From: Lantana camara | Lineage: Eukaryota > Streptophyta > Magnoliopsida > Lamiales > Verbenaceae | Direction of reading: 5' to 3' | Assembly: GCA_037501455.1 (NCBI GenBank) | Contig: CM074864.1 | Location: forward strand, 24,298,001-24,362,000 | DNA length: 64,000 nucleotides | Shown here: positions 23,459 to 35,000 of the stretch, piece by piece | Layout: the number at the start of each line of letters is the position of its first letter | How positions within the stretch are numbered: position 1 is the stretch's first letter | Program-made: the position numbers and the translations under genes | Notes under the pieces: generated by a model | The model's input: only the letters and a program-made list of their open reading frames with translations | What the model was told of the DNA's origin: nothing | Database searches by the model: none

Positions 23459-24401
23459 TTACATAAGGAGAATAATCTGTATATAAGAAAATCATTCTAA
23501 CTCTCTAATATTACAAACACAATTTTTATACTTTGAAGTCTAGTCTAGATTCTATTCTTTGAAGTCTAGTCTTGATTCTCCACAGGATCTAACATAATTT
23601 ACCAATGAAATTCATCAAACAAACAACCTGCATTCACAAAATATACTTTAATCTCTTTTGTAAGAATATATGTATAAAAATAATTTTTACACAACATAGT
23701 AAGAAGAATTCAACTTACGCAGTCGCTATTAAGGAGCATAATCTACAAATTGAGTAATATCTTATTGTCATAAGAACGAACAGTCATACATTACTCCCAT
23801 AAGAACAAACAATTAAATATTCAATATGATCAGTTCATATATAAATAGAAAAATAATTCAAAATTACCCAAATATGCCATCTCCTGAAATCTTTTATCTA
23901 TATATCATCACCAACACCTTTCTTGAAAGCCAAAACAACTCTTAATTCTCTGCATAAGATAGAGAAAATGAGAGAATATTAATAAACTAAAAATATAAGT
24001 ACTATAAACAAAGATATTGACAAGAAATTGAGAATAGAGAATAAGAAGAGATTACCTGGACACCGATAAATTGAATAATTTGCTTGGTAATGAGAAAATT
24101 GATCTAACAATCGGTTCAGAAAAGAAGAAGAGGTAGAGAAGAGTGGATTGTGAATAAGAGAGAATAAGCGTAGAATAAAAATAATAAAAAAGAAAGAAGT
24201 GGTGAGAAGTTGGAAAAAGAGAAGTGGTGAGATGTTGGATTCTTAACTCCCACGACTAAGTAAGTGGTTTTAATTATAAGTGTCTCTATAAATATAATTA
24301 TTAGGACACAATTAATTAAGTATCCTAATATCACACTTTTAGGACATTAATAAATAAGTATCTCAAATTAAGTGTCCTAATATTTACATTTTGTTGTAGT
24401 G
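23459..24401 (-). mobile_element. CACTA-like DNA transposon end
   Basis: On the minus strand the segment opens CACTACAACAAAATG at 24401, a CACTA-type terminal inverted repeat. Several subterminal repeats of the type TTAGGACACTTAATT follow within 130 bp, as in En/Spm elements. An untranslated, exon-like stretch ending GTGTCCAG|GTAATC near 24056 could be a first exon. No transposase is visible and the other end is missing: the left border abuts the gypsy B LTR at 23458. It is either a truncated element or a short non-autonomous derivative. Confidence 0.55.
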
Positions 24402-24434
24402 ATTTAGCAAACAGAAAGTTGCTACAACAAAATG
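24387..24434 (+). repeat. Inverted repeat CATTTTGTTGTAG / CTACAACAAAATG
   Basis: Two perfect 13-bp arms (24387-24399 and 24422-24434) are separated by 22 bp. The left arm is the CACTA terminus; the right arm looks like a second, mutated terminus (TGCTACAAC instead of CACTACAAC). Confidence 0.7.
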
Positions 24435-24763
24435 AACCATTTTATTTTATTAATACAATTTTGATTTTGAATAAAATATACACTTAGGCAATGAACAGGT
24501 AATTAATATTTAAAGTTTAAGAACATTTTGAAATATAAATGACATTCGAGGCTGTGACAAATAAAAACCACTTAGTTAACAAAACCCCATTAAATGCCAT
24601 TTAAGTTATTTAGTTATGTTCAAACACATTTTATAATTAAGTTGCGTGTTAGTCAATTTCAAAATAACACATAAACCGTCCGACCAAATTTTTAGACATT
24701 TCAAGATATTTAAATTAATTTATCTTGTTTTTTGTTATTTAAAAAAAAACTTGGGGTGTTACA
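24402..24763. other. AT-rich spacer ending in a gypsy-type LTR terminus
   Basis: The minus strand opens TGTAACACCCCAAG at 24763, a gypsy-type LTR start facing left. The other end of such an LTR could not be located. The sequence in between is AT-rich with no motif I recognise. Confidence 0.35.
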
Positions 24764-25928
24764 GTGGCTCTGGCCTGAGCCACGGGGTGGACAATTTTGA
24801 GTTACCCCCGTGTCTCATGATGTGTTTTTTGGTTTCTAGTGCCTGCCCCGGCACACGAGGGTGACACCTTTTGAACTAAAATGTGTTACCCCGTCACACC
24901 CTCTTGTTTGCATGCATGCGTGTGATAAATTTTTTGTTCATTTGTTTTGTTATTTTCTCACATCGTTTATGACTGCTAAGTGCTATTAACATGTATTATT
25001 ATGTGTTAAAATTATTGTTTAATTTTATGATAAGATTTGATACTTTTTAAACAACCTACAGACTTGAATGACCTAAGTGCTTCCTTATGCCATCACGTTT
25101 GCATTCAATGCATTCCTTATGTGACTAAATGATATCTTATGCCACAAACTTGTTCTATGATGCTAATGGCTTGTTTTATGAAATGTTAAGAAGTTTTTAT
25201 GAATTTTATGGCTTGATTTGCGGGGTGTAAACGTAACTTTTGTGCATAAGCGTTTAAGTGCTACTGTTATCCGCATCTTGTATTCATTTCATTCCGTATG
25301 TGTGTAAACGGATTTCTTTCACCCCAATTGATTCCTATGCATTGCTAGCATGTAGTGTGATGTGTTATGCTTTGCACATTGAAATTATCGAGAGATTACG
25401 TTATATTTATACGAGTTATGCTCTTAAATGCTTTAAGTGCTCCCTCATGACATCTCTTGCGCATCCATTGCATTTGTTTACATCGCAGTGCATCCAAATG
25501 GTTCATGATCGAGTCTAAGTCATAAGTTTATGTTTTCTTGTCTCGAATTTTGGTTCGGGAGGTGTCAGATCCACCATTTAGCCTTTCTCGATTGTCAACG
25601 CTCGTCCATGAGGACTTTTTGTAAATAGGTGAGGTTTAGGTTTGTTTTCTTTTAGTTACAACCCTAGCTGCTCGTTTTCTAGCCCACATGCAAATATACT
25701 ATTATAATTATATAATAGATACGTGTCTATAAGATATGTTTATGATTTTGTCATATGTTTAAAGGTTTTCGAACTATATGTATGAGCGTATGTAAGCTTG
25801 AAAATATTTTGCAACGAGGATATGCTCTGAACCGTGTGCTTCACACAAGCTATGGTCTACACCAAATGATAAGAATTGGATGAACGGAGAGGTACGTTAA
25901 ATGTATATGCCGAGTTGTAAGGTAAGGT
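24764..25928 (+). repeat. Gypsy LTR fragment L1 (5'/middle part)
   Basis: The order of phrases matches the middle of the gypsy E LTR (about 53000-53720): a palindromic opening, AT-rich 'cattgcat' stretches, a sequence ending 'gttacaaccctag' and 'agcccacatg'. It starts exactly at a perfect palindrome GTGGCTC..GAGCCAC (24764-24783). It is interrupted at about 25929 by a copia LTR end. Confidence 0.6.
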
Positions 25929-26690
25929 TATTGGGAAAACATGATAAGATAACGCAGCGGAATTTAAATTTTTTTCCCAAAAGCAAGATCTAGACTTGCA
26001 ATTCCTATTCCCGATTCGTAGAGATTCAAGAAACTTACTTAGACCAATGCTGTCTTGACACATTTCGAGCCGTTCTCAAACGCGCTTCAAGCGGCAAGTT
26101 CCACGAGCTCCTTTCGAATCTTTCAAAACTCCACGATAATAGCCCTCTAGAGTAATAATCCACACCAACCTTGTTCACTTTCTAAACAGGGAGGATGCTA
26201 GTTCTATGTTTAGTGTTTTAGGCTCTCTAGGGTTTGTGTGATATAATTTGGAGAAGGAGATTTTCTATCAATCATCATGGGGTTCGAACCCCATGTATTT
26301 GTAGCTCTAGGGGTTCGAGCCCCTCTTCCTTGTAGGAATGGGATTCATTAACCTTCTAGCAAAGGGATTTCTTGCTTGGAAAGTAAACCTTTCTACTTTT
26401 GACCAAAAATCTCCTTTCGACCAACTTATCTTGCAAGAATAATATCTAACTCTTTTAGATATTTTATTTATTTATTTATTTAAAATAAATAACTTGATGC
26501 TAATAAATTAATTAATTAATAATTAATTATTATTTGACTTACTATCTCCAAATTAGAACTTTAACATTAATTCATAATTAAATTAAAGTCCATTATATAA
26601 TTAATCAAATTAATTATTTAATTATCATCACAACATGACACGTGTCATGCAAGGACACGTGTCCCACACGTATATCCACTTTCCATTTCT
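25929..26690 (-). repeat. Copia LTR fragment, 3' part
   Basis: The minus strand ends ..CTTATCATGTTTTCCCAATA, the copia LTR 3' terminus with GCAGCGG nearby at 25953. The fragment runs right through the landmark 'ggttcgaaccccat', the attaattaatt tracts and a CACGTG cluster at 26638-26670, where it stops. The rest of such an LTR is found at 27405-27952. Confidence 0.7.
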
Positions 26691-27404
26691 TTATTTTAAT
26701 ATGTGTGATGTTATGATATGGGAGTAAAGTTGGAGATCCGTACTCGCTGGGTATATGAATACGTTATGATATGTTGATTATGAAATGGGATAAGATTTGT
26801 TCTCTTCGGTTTGATATGTTTTGATTATGATAGGTATAAGTTTGTTATGAAAATGATTTTTATGTGCAAAACCCAACTCTCGGTTCATAGTCTTTCTTTT
26901 AATATGTGTTTTGCTCTATATGTATATGTGTTTAGGTGTGTATTAGCCCCCTCACTCAGCCGGTGGACCGACCCTCTCCTTTCAACTTTTTAGTTTGCAG
27001 GTTTTGGTTGGAGCTAGGTGAAGAAGTGTGTCGGTTGAGTTCTCTAGTCGTCTAGTTCGAGTTGTATTTTATTTTGCATACGTTTATACTTATGTATATG
27101 ATTCGGTTAAGATGTAAGTGTTATGTAAGAATGTATGTACTTCGTTATATATGAGTTTTGTTATATATGATATTCGGGACAGGCTTCTAGGGATAGTTGA
27201 ACCCGTCAATTGTTGATTTATGTTTTGAATTCTATATGCATGTTTCTGCTCTACTTGTTGTTTTTGCACACTCCTGTTTGGTTTAGCTCTACCCGGCCTA
27301 GAATATGTGTGTGGTCCCCGTTCGCTTAGTCTTAGGCTCATGTAAGGACTTTCATTTCTTATGTGGGTTCGAGTCTAGGTGCAGGGGATGTGGTGGCTCG
27401 TCAT
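26691..27404 (+). repeat. Gypsy LTR fragment L2 (3' part)
   Basis: This matches the last part of gypsy E/B-type LTRs: 'ggagtaaagttggagat..actcgc', 'cccctcactcagcc..gaccgaccc', 'gcaggtttt', then 'gtgcaggggatgtggtggc'. It stops a few bases short of the expected GGTGTTACA end. L1 and L2 could be the two halves of one LTR. Confidence 0.6.
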
Positions 27405-27952
27405 CCTTTTGAGTCCATATCAAAGATTACAGAGTTAGCTCATATGAGACTTTACAAAGTCTCAAGTCAAAGGATTAATAATCACGTCATTGAGATATTT
27501 CCTAATCAAGAGATTTCTTAGAAACATCCTTTCTAATTTAGAATGTTCTCACGCGGGACATCTCAGTGATACAGTTTTTATAACAATCACTCTTATGTAT
27601 TACACACGCCTCATCTTATGCACTTTCCACCCCATGAAACTTGGTCATCCTTCTGAAGGACGTAATCACATAAGCAAGTCTTAACAGAGTTAAGGTTGAC
27701 ACTCCCATTGTCTGTCAGACTCATTGACTTGGAGAAGTTTCTAATCCTCGCCTATGGAGTTGAGAACTTGTTTCATGTGTCGTTCTCATAAGGACAAAGT
27801 TCTTAACGGCCTCATCGAATTAGGGGAGTTCAAAACATGCAAAGACTCAAACTCAAACAGACGTAAAATAGCAAATAATCAAGTGTTGCCTTTAAACAAA
27901 ATCATTTCGTTTATTATCCAAAGATTGTTTAAGGGAACTATTCCTAATATTT
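27405..27952 (-). repeat. Copia LTR fragment, 5' part
   Basis: The right end (minus strand) reads TATTAGGAATAGTTCCC, the copia LTR start, and joins a gypsy integrase sequence directly. The left end 'gagtccatatcaaagatta' resembles the G-type LTR near 43650. About 570 bp of the middle of the LTR are absent between this piece and 25929-26690. Confidence 0.7.
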
Positions 27953-28243
27953 CCTATAGGTAGAAAATGAGTTGACTTGGTGAGTCTGTCGATGATTACC
28001 CAAATGTTATCATAGCTGCCTCTGATAGTTGGTAAACTAGTGACAAAGTCCATTATGATATGGTCCCATTTTCAGGTGGGTATCGGCAACGGCTGCAACA
28101 TTCCAGACGATCGTTGATGCTCTACTTTAACTAATTGACAAGTTAAGTATTTCTGTACATAATCTGCAATATCTTGCTTCATCCTGCTCCACTAAAAGTG
28201 TTGCTTAAGATCTTGATACATCTTGGTTCCACCGCGGTGTACC
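27953..28243 (-). pseudogene. pol: Gypsy D integrase fragment
   Basis: Frames read by eye give a zinc-binding remnant followed by ..[16 protein letters not shown].. and ..[18 protein letters not shown].. The latter carries the first catalytic Asp region (MDF) of a gypsy integrase. Stops and shifts are present upstream. The fragment ends at 27953, where a copia LTR terminus begins, so the second Asp and the Glu are missing. Confidence 0.75.
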
Positions 28244-29775
28244 TGTTAGGAATTTTTAGTTTTAATGAAATGCCCAAGTGCAAGTTGCGTAGATGTAGTA
28301 CACTAGGTGTTGATCCACAAGCAAGGGGAAATTAAGGTCAATTGTCGTGTGTATTCATTAATCTATAGATCGGTTCAAGTAAAGTGAAAGTGATTAATTA
28401 AGAGCACAAATTAAATTATGGAAACAATTAAACAAGCTCAAACACTAAGGTAATAACTAAATTAAGCAACTCAAGCAGAAATCAAGGGATTAAGATGGCT
28501 AGGGAATGATGCATGTATAAGCCAAGTAAAGATTAATGCCCAATCAACTAGAGTGATCTTTACTATCCAACCACTAAGCTTCTTTCGAAGTCAAAAGCGT
28601 GTATTCAGGAAAGATCTATGTCGCTCTCGTGATCATCAATTCGATACTTGAACCAAGTAAACAAGGCTGGAACAATCAACTAATAGCGGCTTGACATTCT
28701 CAATTGATTGCTAGAAAGCTCAAAACCAATTTAAATCTCTTTAGAAATGGTAATTAAGTGTTAGGAAAAATTACTCAACCACTAGTTAATCATTCAATTC
28801 ATAAGTGGTTGTAAAAATCAAATTTAAGTTAGCCAAACTCAAGATTGTAGTGATAAAACGTTTTCCAAACACAAAGATAAATTCTAGTCTCTTGCGCATT
28901 TCATCAAACACCTAGCCTACACTACTTATCATCTCTTTAGCCCTAAGAAATTTAGCTACTCATACCAATCAAGTCAAGCATAAAACAAGAAAGTTAATAC
29001 ATTAAAGAACTCATACTCATTAATTAAAATCAAGGACAAGCATTCAACAAGTGCTTCAAAACAATATTCAAAGTCTCAACATAATACTTACTTAACTAGA
29101 ACAAAGGAAATTAAAGCTAAAAGAACTAGGAAAGCAATTAAAGGGAAAGAATTTAAACACTGTTCTTCAAATCATCTTCAAAAGACACGGAATATAGAAG
29201 GTGGTGTGCTCCCTTGCCTCTACTATAGCTGTTCTTTGATTAGAGTAAAGTCCTCTTACGTGAAACCTAGCTCTCCCTTATATCAAAAGCTGAAAAGATC
29301 TTTCAAACTTCAAAATCGTGAGAGGCACACGGCCATTTGGTGACATAGTGTAAACACCAAATGGCTGTTTCACTTATAAAAGTGCTAACGCGATATCACG
29401 TCCCAAACACCCGTTTGCCTCTCTAGAGCAAACTTCACACGGGTGTTTCATATCAATCTACATAATCCAGTAGCTTCCTAAACGGCTGTTTGATGAATCA
29501 GTACATTTGGGAAACATTCGTTTCACTTCGTTCTGCTCAAGTCAGTAGGTTCTCACACGGGTGTTTCATGATTCAGTTCATATGCGAAACGCCCGTTTAG
29601 CAGCGTTTGTGCTTAATTTCTTCTTGATTTCAACCGATTTCACTCCGTTCTTCCCGTTCTCGACTCCCGCAAGTATACCACCTTAAATGGAGTAATAAAA
29701 GACATATAAGCACATCAAACGGGGAAGAATTTAGACAATATACGGCTCAAACGGACACAAAATCTAAACTTATCA
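28244..29775 (-). mobile_element. Solo LTR (1532 bp), probably Tat/Athila-like
   Basis: The segment has TG...CA ends (TGTTAGG / TTATCA on the plus strand) and perfect 5-bp duplications GTACC at 28239-28243 and 29776-29780. Removing it rejoins the gypsy D sequence smoothly. On the minus strand it starts TGATAAGTTTAG and ends ..ACTTGGGCATTTC..CCTAACA, with CTTGTGGATCAACACC near the end, a style I associate with Tat/Athila LTRs; the lineage call is weak. There is no ORF of note. Confidence 0.8.
29325..29605 (-). repeat. AAACGGGYGTTT palindromic cassette in solo LTR
   Basis: Repeated arms include 'aaacacccgttt', 'cacacgggtgttt', 'aaacggctgttt', 'gaaacattcgtttc' and 'gaaacgcccgttt', spaced 25-50 nt. 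Several are near-perfect palindromes around CGG/CCG. Confidence 0.7.
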
Positions 29776-29780
29776 GTACC

Positions 29781-30145
29781 ACATGATGAGTTTTGTGTGC
29801 CTCTCTTAACACATCTTCTCGCAATTCTTTCGGCACACAAATTCATTGCCCAAACCAAAGAATCCCTATATCATCGATTTTGAATTTCGCATTCTCATCA
29901 GCTTGTAGGGTTCCCTTAATTGTTGAATTTCTTCGTCTCCTTGCTGAGCGTCTCTTATCTTAGTATATATCTCAGGATATATTATTAACCTGACATCTAG
30001 TCATTGCAGTCACTCGTTCTCTTTGGAGATTTTGGGCTTCTGAAATCTTCTGTAACTCAGACCCTACTTCTGAGGCTTTATTCACCACTTGGACATAATA
30101 TTTAAAGTCACAGGCACTCAAATGGCATCGAATCTCGGTCCGAAG
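29781..30145 (-). pseudogene. gag: Gypsy D gag C-part joined to integrase linker
   Basis: The minus strand continues gag from beyond the copia insertion (..EIRCHLSACDFKYYVQVVNKASEVGSELQ in pieces). It then changes near 29960-29985 to pol linker sequence (..KIRDAQQGDEEIQQLRE..), which normally follows RNase H. The zinc knuckle, protease, RT and RNase H are therefore deleted. Several stops lie in the linker part. Confidence 0.65.
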
Positions 30146-32064
30146 TGTTGGAAAACACGAATCAGAAAGCAGCGGAATTTAAAAAATTTTCCCAACAAAA
30201 GGACCTTGAACTCGCAATCGTGTAACCAAATTCGTAAAGATAGAAAACTTACTTTTCTTTTAATTCTTTCTTGAAGCGTTTCAAGCCACCCAAGAACGCT
30301 CTTCTCGCGGCTTGATCCCCTCTCCTTGGTAAAGCTCGAATCTTCAAACTTCTAACTTGAAGTCTCTAGAGAAAGTCCACCAACTTGATCACAATCTAAC
30401 TTGTAAGGATGTTAGTTCTCTAGTTAGTGTTTAGGCTTAACCTAGGGTTTAATTTAATCTTGGAGAAAGGAAGGTGTTCAACACATGAACCAAGAATTGT
30501 CAATTAGCTCTAAAGGGGAGCATGAGCTCCCCTATATATAGGAAAGGGGAGGGGCGGCCGAACCTAGTCCTAATGGACAAAGGATTTGGTCCCTCTCTCT
30601 CCTATTACTTGATGATCAAGTATTTTCCAACTTTGACTTTGAATTCTAATCCTAGTCAACTTTTAAGAGAGCTAAAAATATCCAAACTATTTTTTGGATA
30701 ATTTTATACTTTATTTATTATAAAATAAATAACTTATTTTTTTTATCTAATTAATTAATTCGTAATTAATTAACTAGATTATTTTCTCCAAAATTAGACT
30801 TTCTTTTTAATTCAAAATTAAACCAAAGTCTATTAAATAATTAACTAATTAATTATTTAATATCACGTAATCACGTGTGGCACACGTGTCTTAATGATCC
30901 AATCACGTGAGCCACACGTGTGATTTCACACGTGTGGAACTCCTTAGGCTCGATTAACTCGTTTAATCATTTTTAAGCCTCAACTCATGTAACCAAGTTG
31001 TTGTGTGTGACCCTCTAGGTTCTCAATTCAATTAGCAGTGACCCCAATTAATTAATTCACTAATTAATTAATCAGTCCACAGATTAAACGACCATAGTCT
31101 AGCAACAGGTGTTTAACCCCTAGCTGAATTGGAATGTTCGGATTCGACAGAACCTTTAAGTCATTGATTCATGTGAGATACAATCCTCCTACTTACTATC
31201 TCTCAACCAAGATCTAGGGCAAGGGAATAATCAGAACCCTTATAATCCGGTCTTAAAGCTAAGTGCATTTCATATCCATTTGATCTCAATCCAAGAAACC
31301 CTTTTCTTGATGTCTTAATCTACTGCCTTGGCCAAGAACTCCATATGGCATATGAACGACTTACACAATAAGAGATCACCTTGCAAATGCAAGTGTAGGT
31401 CCTTTCTTGATTCTCATTCACTTTCATGAGTCACTTGTGCAGCCCCAGCATAAGCCTTGAATCAGTTGTCTAAGGCGACACCCTTTAAAGCTTATACCTA
31501 AGACTACAGAGTTAACTCATAAAGTGACAAGGAACCTCAAGTCTAAGGATCAATTAATCACATCAATGACTCGTGAGATATTTCCTAATCTGGAAGTTTC
31601 CATTTCCTGAAATAGAAACTTCCTTTCCCATTTAGGAATGTTCTCACACGGGGCACCTCAGTGAACTTACTTATTAAAGTAAGCACCCTCATGTATCACG
31701 CACGTATCAACTATACACTTTGCACCTCCATGAAACAAGGTGGTCCTTCTTAAGGGCGTGATCCCATAAGCAAGCCTTAGAGGAGTCAGGTTGAGGACTC
31801 ATCGGCTTGGAGTATTTTACTAATCATGACTTATGTGATATAGGGCTCGTTTCATGAACCATTTCACCTAAATGGTAGAGTCCTAAAGTCATCAGGATTA
31901 GGGGAGTTCTCATACATGCACAGCTAAAGTAAACGCATACCAAACAAGAGCATATAAAGAAGTGTTGCCTCAATTCGTTATTTCATTCAAAGATTGTCTG
32001 TGATTACATTAAGGAAAAGCACAAAGCGGATATACAATCGGCTTTTAGGGCACTATTCCTAACA
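30146..32064 (-). repeat. Copia 3' LTR
   Basis: This 1919-bp LTR is nearly identical to 38283-40221. It has a TATA box at 30533-30542 and a G-box cluster at 30870-30937. A deletion of about 20 bp near 31795 removes the 'cactcccactgtctgtag' phrase present in the other LTR. Confidence 0.95.
30870..30937 (-). promoter_or_regulatory. G-box (CACGTG) cluster, 3' LTR
   Basis: At least five CACGTG/ACACGTGT sites occur in 70 bp. One hexamer present in the 5' LTR is exactly missing (ttaatga-tccaatc at about 30892). Confidence 0.75.
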
Positions 32065-32080
32065 ATCTCCGACTTGCCCG
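32065..32080 (-). other. Polypurine tract, copia
   Basis: The minus strand reads GGGCAAGTCGGAGAT before the LTR. Copia F has AAGTGGGAGATTG here, so this copy carries a G-to-C change in the tract. The pol stop codon (32081-32083) directly abuts it. Confidence 0.65.
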
Positions 32081-35000
32081 TCAAAGCCATTCTAAAGCTA
32101 CTCTAAGTCCCATCTTCTGAAGATGACCTTGGAAAGCTTCTCGACTAAGGGGTTTAGTAAGTGGATCTGCCACGTTCTCTGCTGATGTGACCCTCTCAAT
32201 TTGCACATCTCCTCTTTTGATAATATCACGGATTAGGTGATACTTCCTCATAATGTGTTTGGTCCGTTGGTGAGGTCTTGGTTCTCTTGCTTGAGCAACC
32301 GCCCCAGTGTTGTCACAAAACACAGTAATGGGGTCTTTCATGCTAGGAACAACATTCAACTCTTGAATGAAGTTTCTAATCCAAACACCTTCCTTAGCTG
32401 CATCATTTGCAGCTAAGTATTCGGCCTCAGTGGTCGAATCTGCAGTGGTAGTCTGCTTGGAACTCTTCCAACTCACTGCTCCGCCGTTTAGGCAGAAAAT
32501 GTATCCTGACATTGACTTAAAATCATCTAAGTCAGATGCAAAGCTTGCATCGCAGTATCCTTCGACAGTAAGATCTTTCTGACCTCCGTAAACTAAGAAT
32601 AAATCTTTAGTACTCTTCAAGTACTTAAGAATATTCTTCACGGCAGCCCAGTGACCATCTCCAGGGTCAGATTGGAAATGACTTGTTACACTAAGTGCAT
32701 ATGCCACATCCGGTCGAGTACATAACATTGCATACATTATGCTACCTATTGCTGATGCATAAGGTGTATGAGTCATTCTTTCCTTCTCAAGGTTAGTCTT
32801 AGGACACATCTTCTTTGAAAGACATGTTCCTACACTCATAGGAAGGTTCTTAACCTTTGCTGACTCCATATTGAATCTCTTCAATACTTTGTCAATGTAC
32901 ATCGACTGTGATAGTCCTATTAACCTTCTAGATCTATCTCTATAGATTTTGATTCCAAGGATATAGGACGCATCACCAAGATCTTTCATCTCGAATTGGT
33001 TCGATAACCATAACTTAGTCACTTTCATGTCATCCTTCGAATTCCCAATAAGAAGGATGTCATCAACATAAAGCACTAAGAATTGCACTGAGGTCTCCAA
33101 TTCCTTTCTATACACACATGATTCATTCGAAATTTGGATGAAGCCAAATGCTTTGACCGATTCATCAAATCGAATGTTCCAATTCCTAGAAGCCTGTTTC
33201 AATCCATAGATTGATCTTTGGAGTTTGCAAACCTTTTGCTCACTCCCACTAAATGTGAAACCTACGGGTTGCTCCATATAAATGTCTTTGACAATGTCAC
33301 CATTGAGAAAGGCAGTTTTCACATCCATTTGCCATATCTCATAGTCATAATATGCAGCAATGGCAAGCATGATTCGAATGGACTTTTGCATTGCAACTGG
33401 TGAAAAGGTTTCGTCAAAGTCCACGCCGGGTCTTTGAGTGAATCCTTTTGCAACCAGTCTTGCTTTGTAGGCCGCAATGCTTCCATCAACTCCAAGCTTT
33501 CTCTTAAAGATCCATTTGCAACCTATGGGTTTGACCCCATCAGGCAAATCTACCAAGGTCCAAACTTGGTTGGAGTTCATGGAGTCCATTTCGGATTTCA
33601 TGGCTTCTATCCACTGTTCAGAGTCAGAATCTGAAAGTGCCTCCTCATATGTTAAAGGATCATTATCCTTTTGAGTGATTTCATGGAAGAATCCATACCA
33701 TCTCTCCGGCTGTCTAGGAGTGCGTTCAGAACGCCTTAGAGGAGGATTTTCATGTGTATCGAAATTCGTGATTGGTTGTGGTTGATCAGAGTGGGACGTT
33801 TCTTCAGTGGGTGGTGTGGGGTCACTTTGTACTTCTTCTAATTCTATGATCTTGCCTTTCTTTTCTTTAAGGAACGGTTCCTCAAGAAAAGTGGCACTTC
33901 TGGAAACAAACACCTTTTGCTCAGATTGATCATAGAAATAGTATCCTATGGATTCCTTAGGATAACCTACAAAGTAGCATAAGTTAGAACGAGATTCTAA
34001 CTTATCTCCCACTGTCCTCTTCACGTAAGAAGGACAACCCCAAATTCTTAAATAAGAATAACTAGGGATTTTACCATGCCACATTTCATAGGGCGTCTTG
34101 GGGACTGACTTAGAGGGAACTAGATTCAGAATCTTTGCTGCACTTTCTAGGGCATAACCCCAGAAAGAAGGTGGTAAGTCAGTGAAACTCATCATGGAAC
34201 GAACCATATCAAGTAGGGTTCGATTCCTTCTCTCAGAAACTCCATTAAGCTGAGGAGTTCCCGGAGGAGTCCACTGAGAGATAATCCCATTATCCTTGAG
34301 ATGATTAAGGAATTCTTCACTAAGATATTCGCCTCCTCGATCAGATGGAAGTGCTTTGATCTTGTGACCAGTTTGGTTCTCAACCTCCTTTTGAAATTCT
34401 AAGAATTTCTCAAAAGCTTCAGATTTATACTTCATTAAGTATACATAACCATACCGACTAAAGTCATCAGTAAAGGTTATGAAGTACTGATGATTGTTTC
34501 TAGTGCTTACACTAAGCGGTCCACACACATCAGTATGGATCAAATCCAAAACCTTAGTGGCACGTTCCACAGTTCCTTTAAAAGGGACTTTGGACGTTTT
34601 TTCTTTGAGACAGGATTCGCAAGAAGTTAACTCTTTGAGATCATTTTCAGAGAATGATCCTAAAGTGTTTATCTTGCTAATTTTGTTCTTGGAAATGTGT
34701 CCTAATCTAGCGTGCCATAAGGGAGCTGAAACTTTGTCATCTCTCTTACGCTTTGTTTCTCGTTGTATATTCATAATATTGATGTTTTGAGTTAGGTAAA
34801 GTCCATTACTTAGAGTACCGATATGAACGGAAGAGTTGTTCCGTTTGATAAAGTATTTACTATTCTTAATATAAGTTTCATAACCTTCACAATCTAATAT
34901 TGGAACTGAAATTATATTACGAATAATGTTCGGTACATAAAGGACTTTATTTAATACTAACTCAAAACTACCTAAATCTAATCTAATTGTGCCTAAAGCT

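Noticed and set aside
23459..24401. A host gene promoter and first exon (TATA-like and donor-like sequences)
   Set aside because: Subterminal repeats and the CACTACAAC terminus point to a DNA transposon; no coding exon was found.
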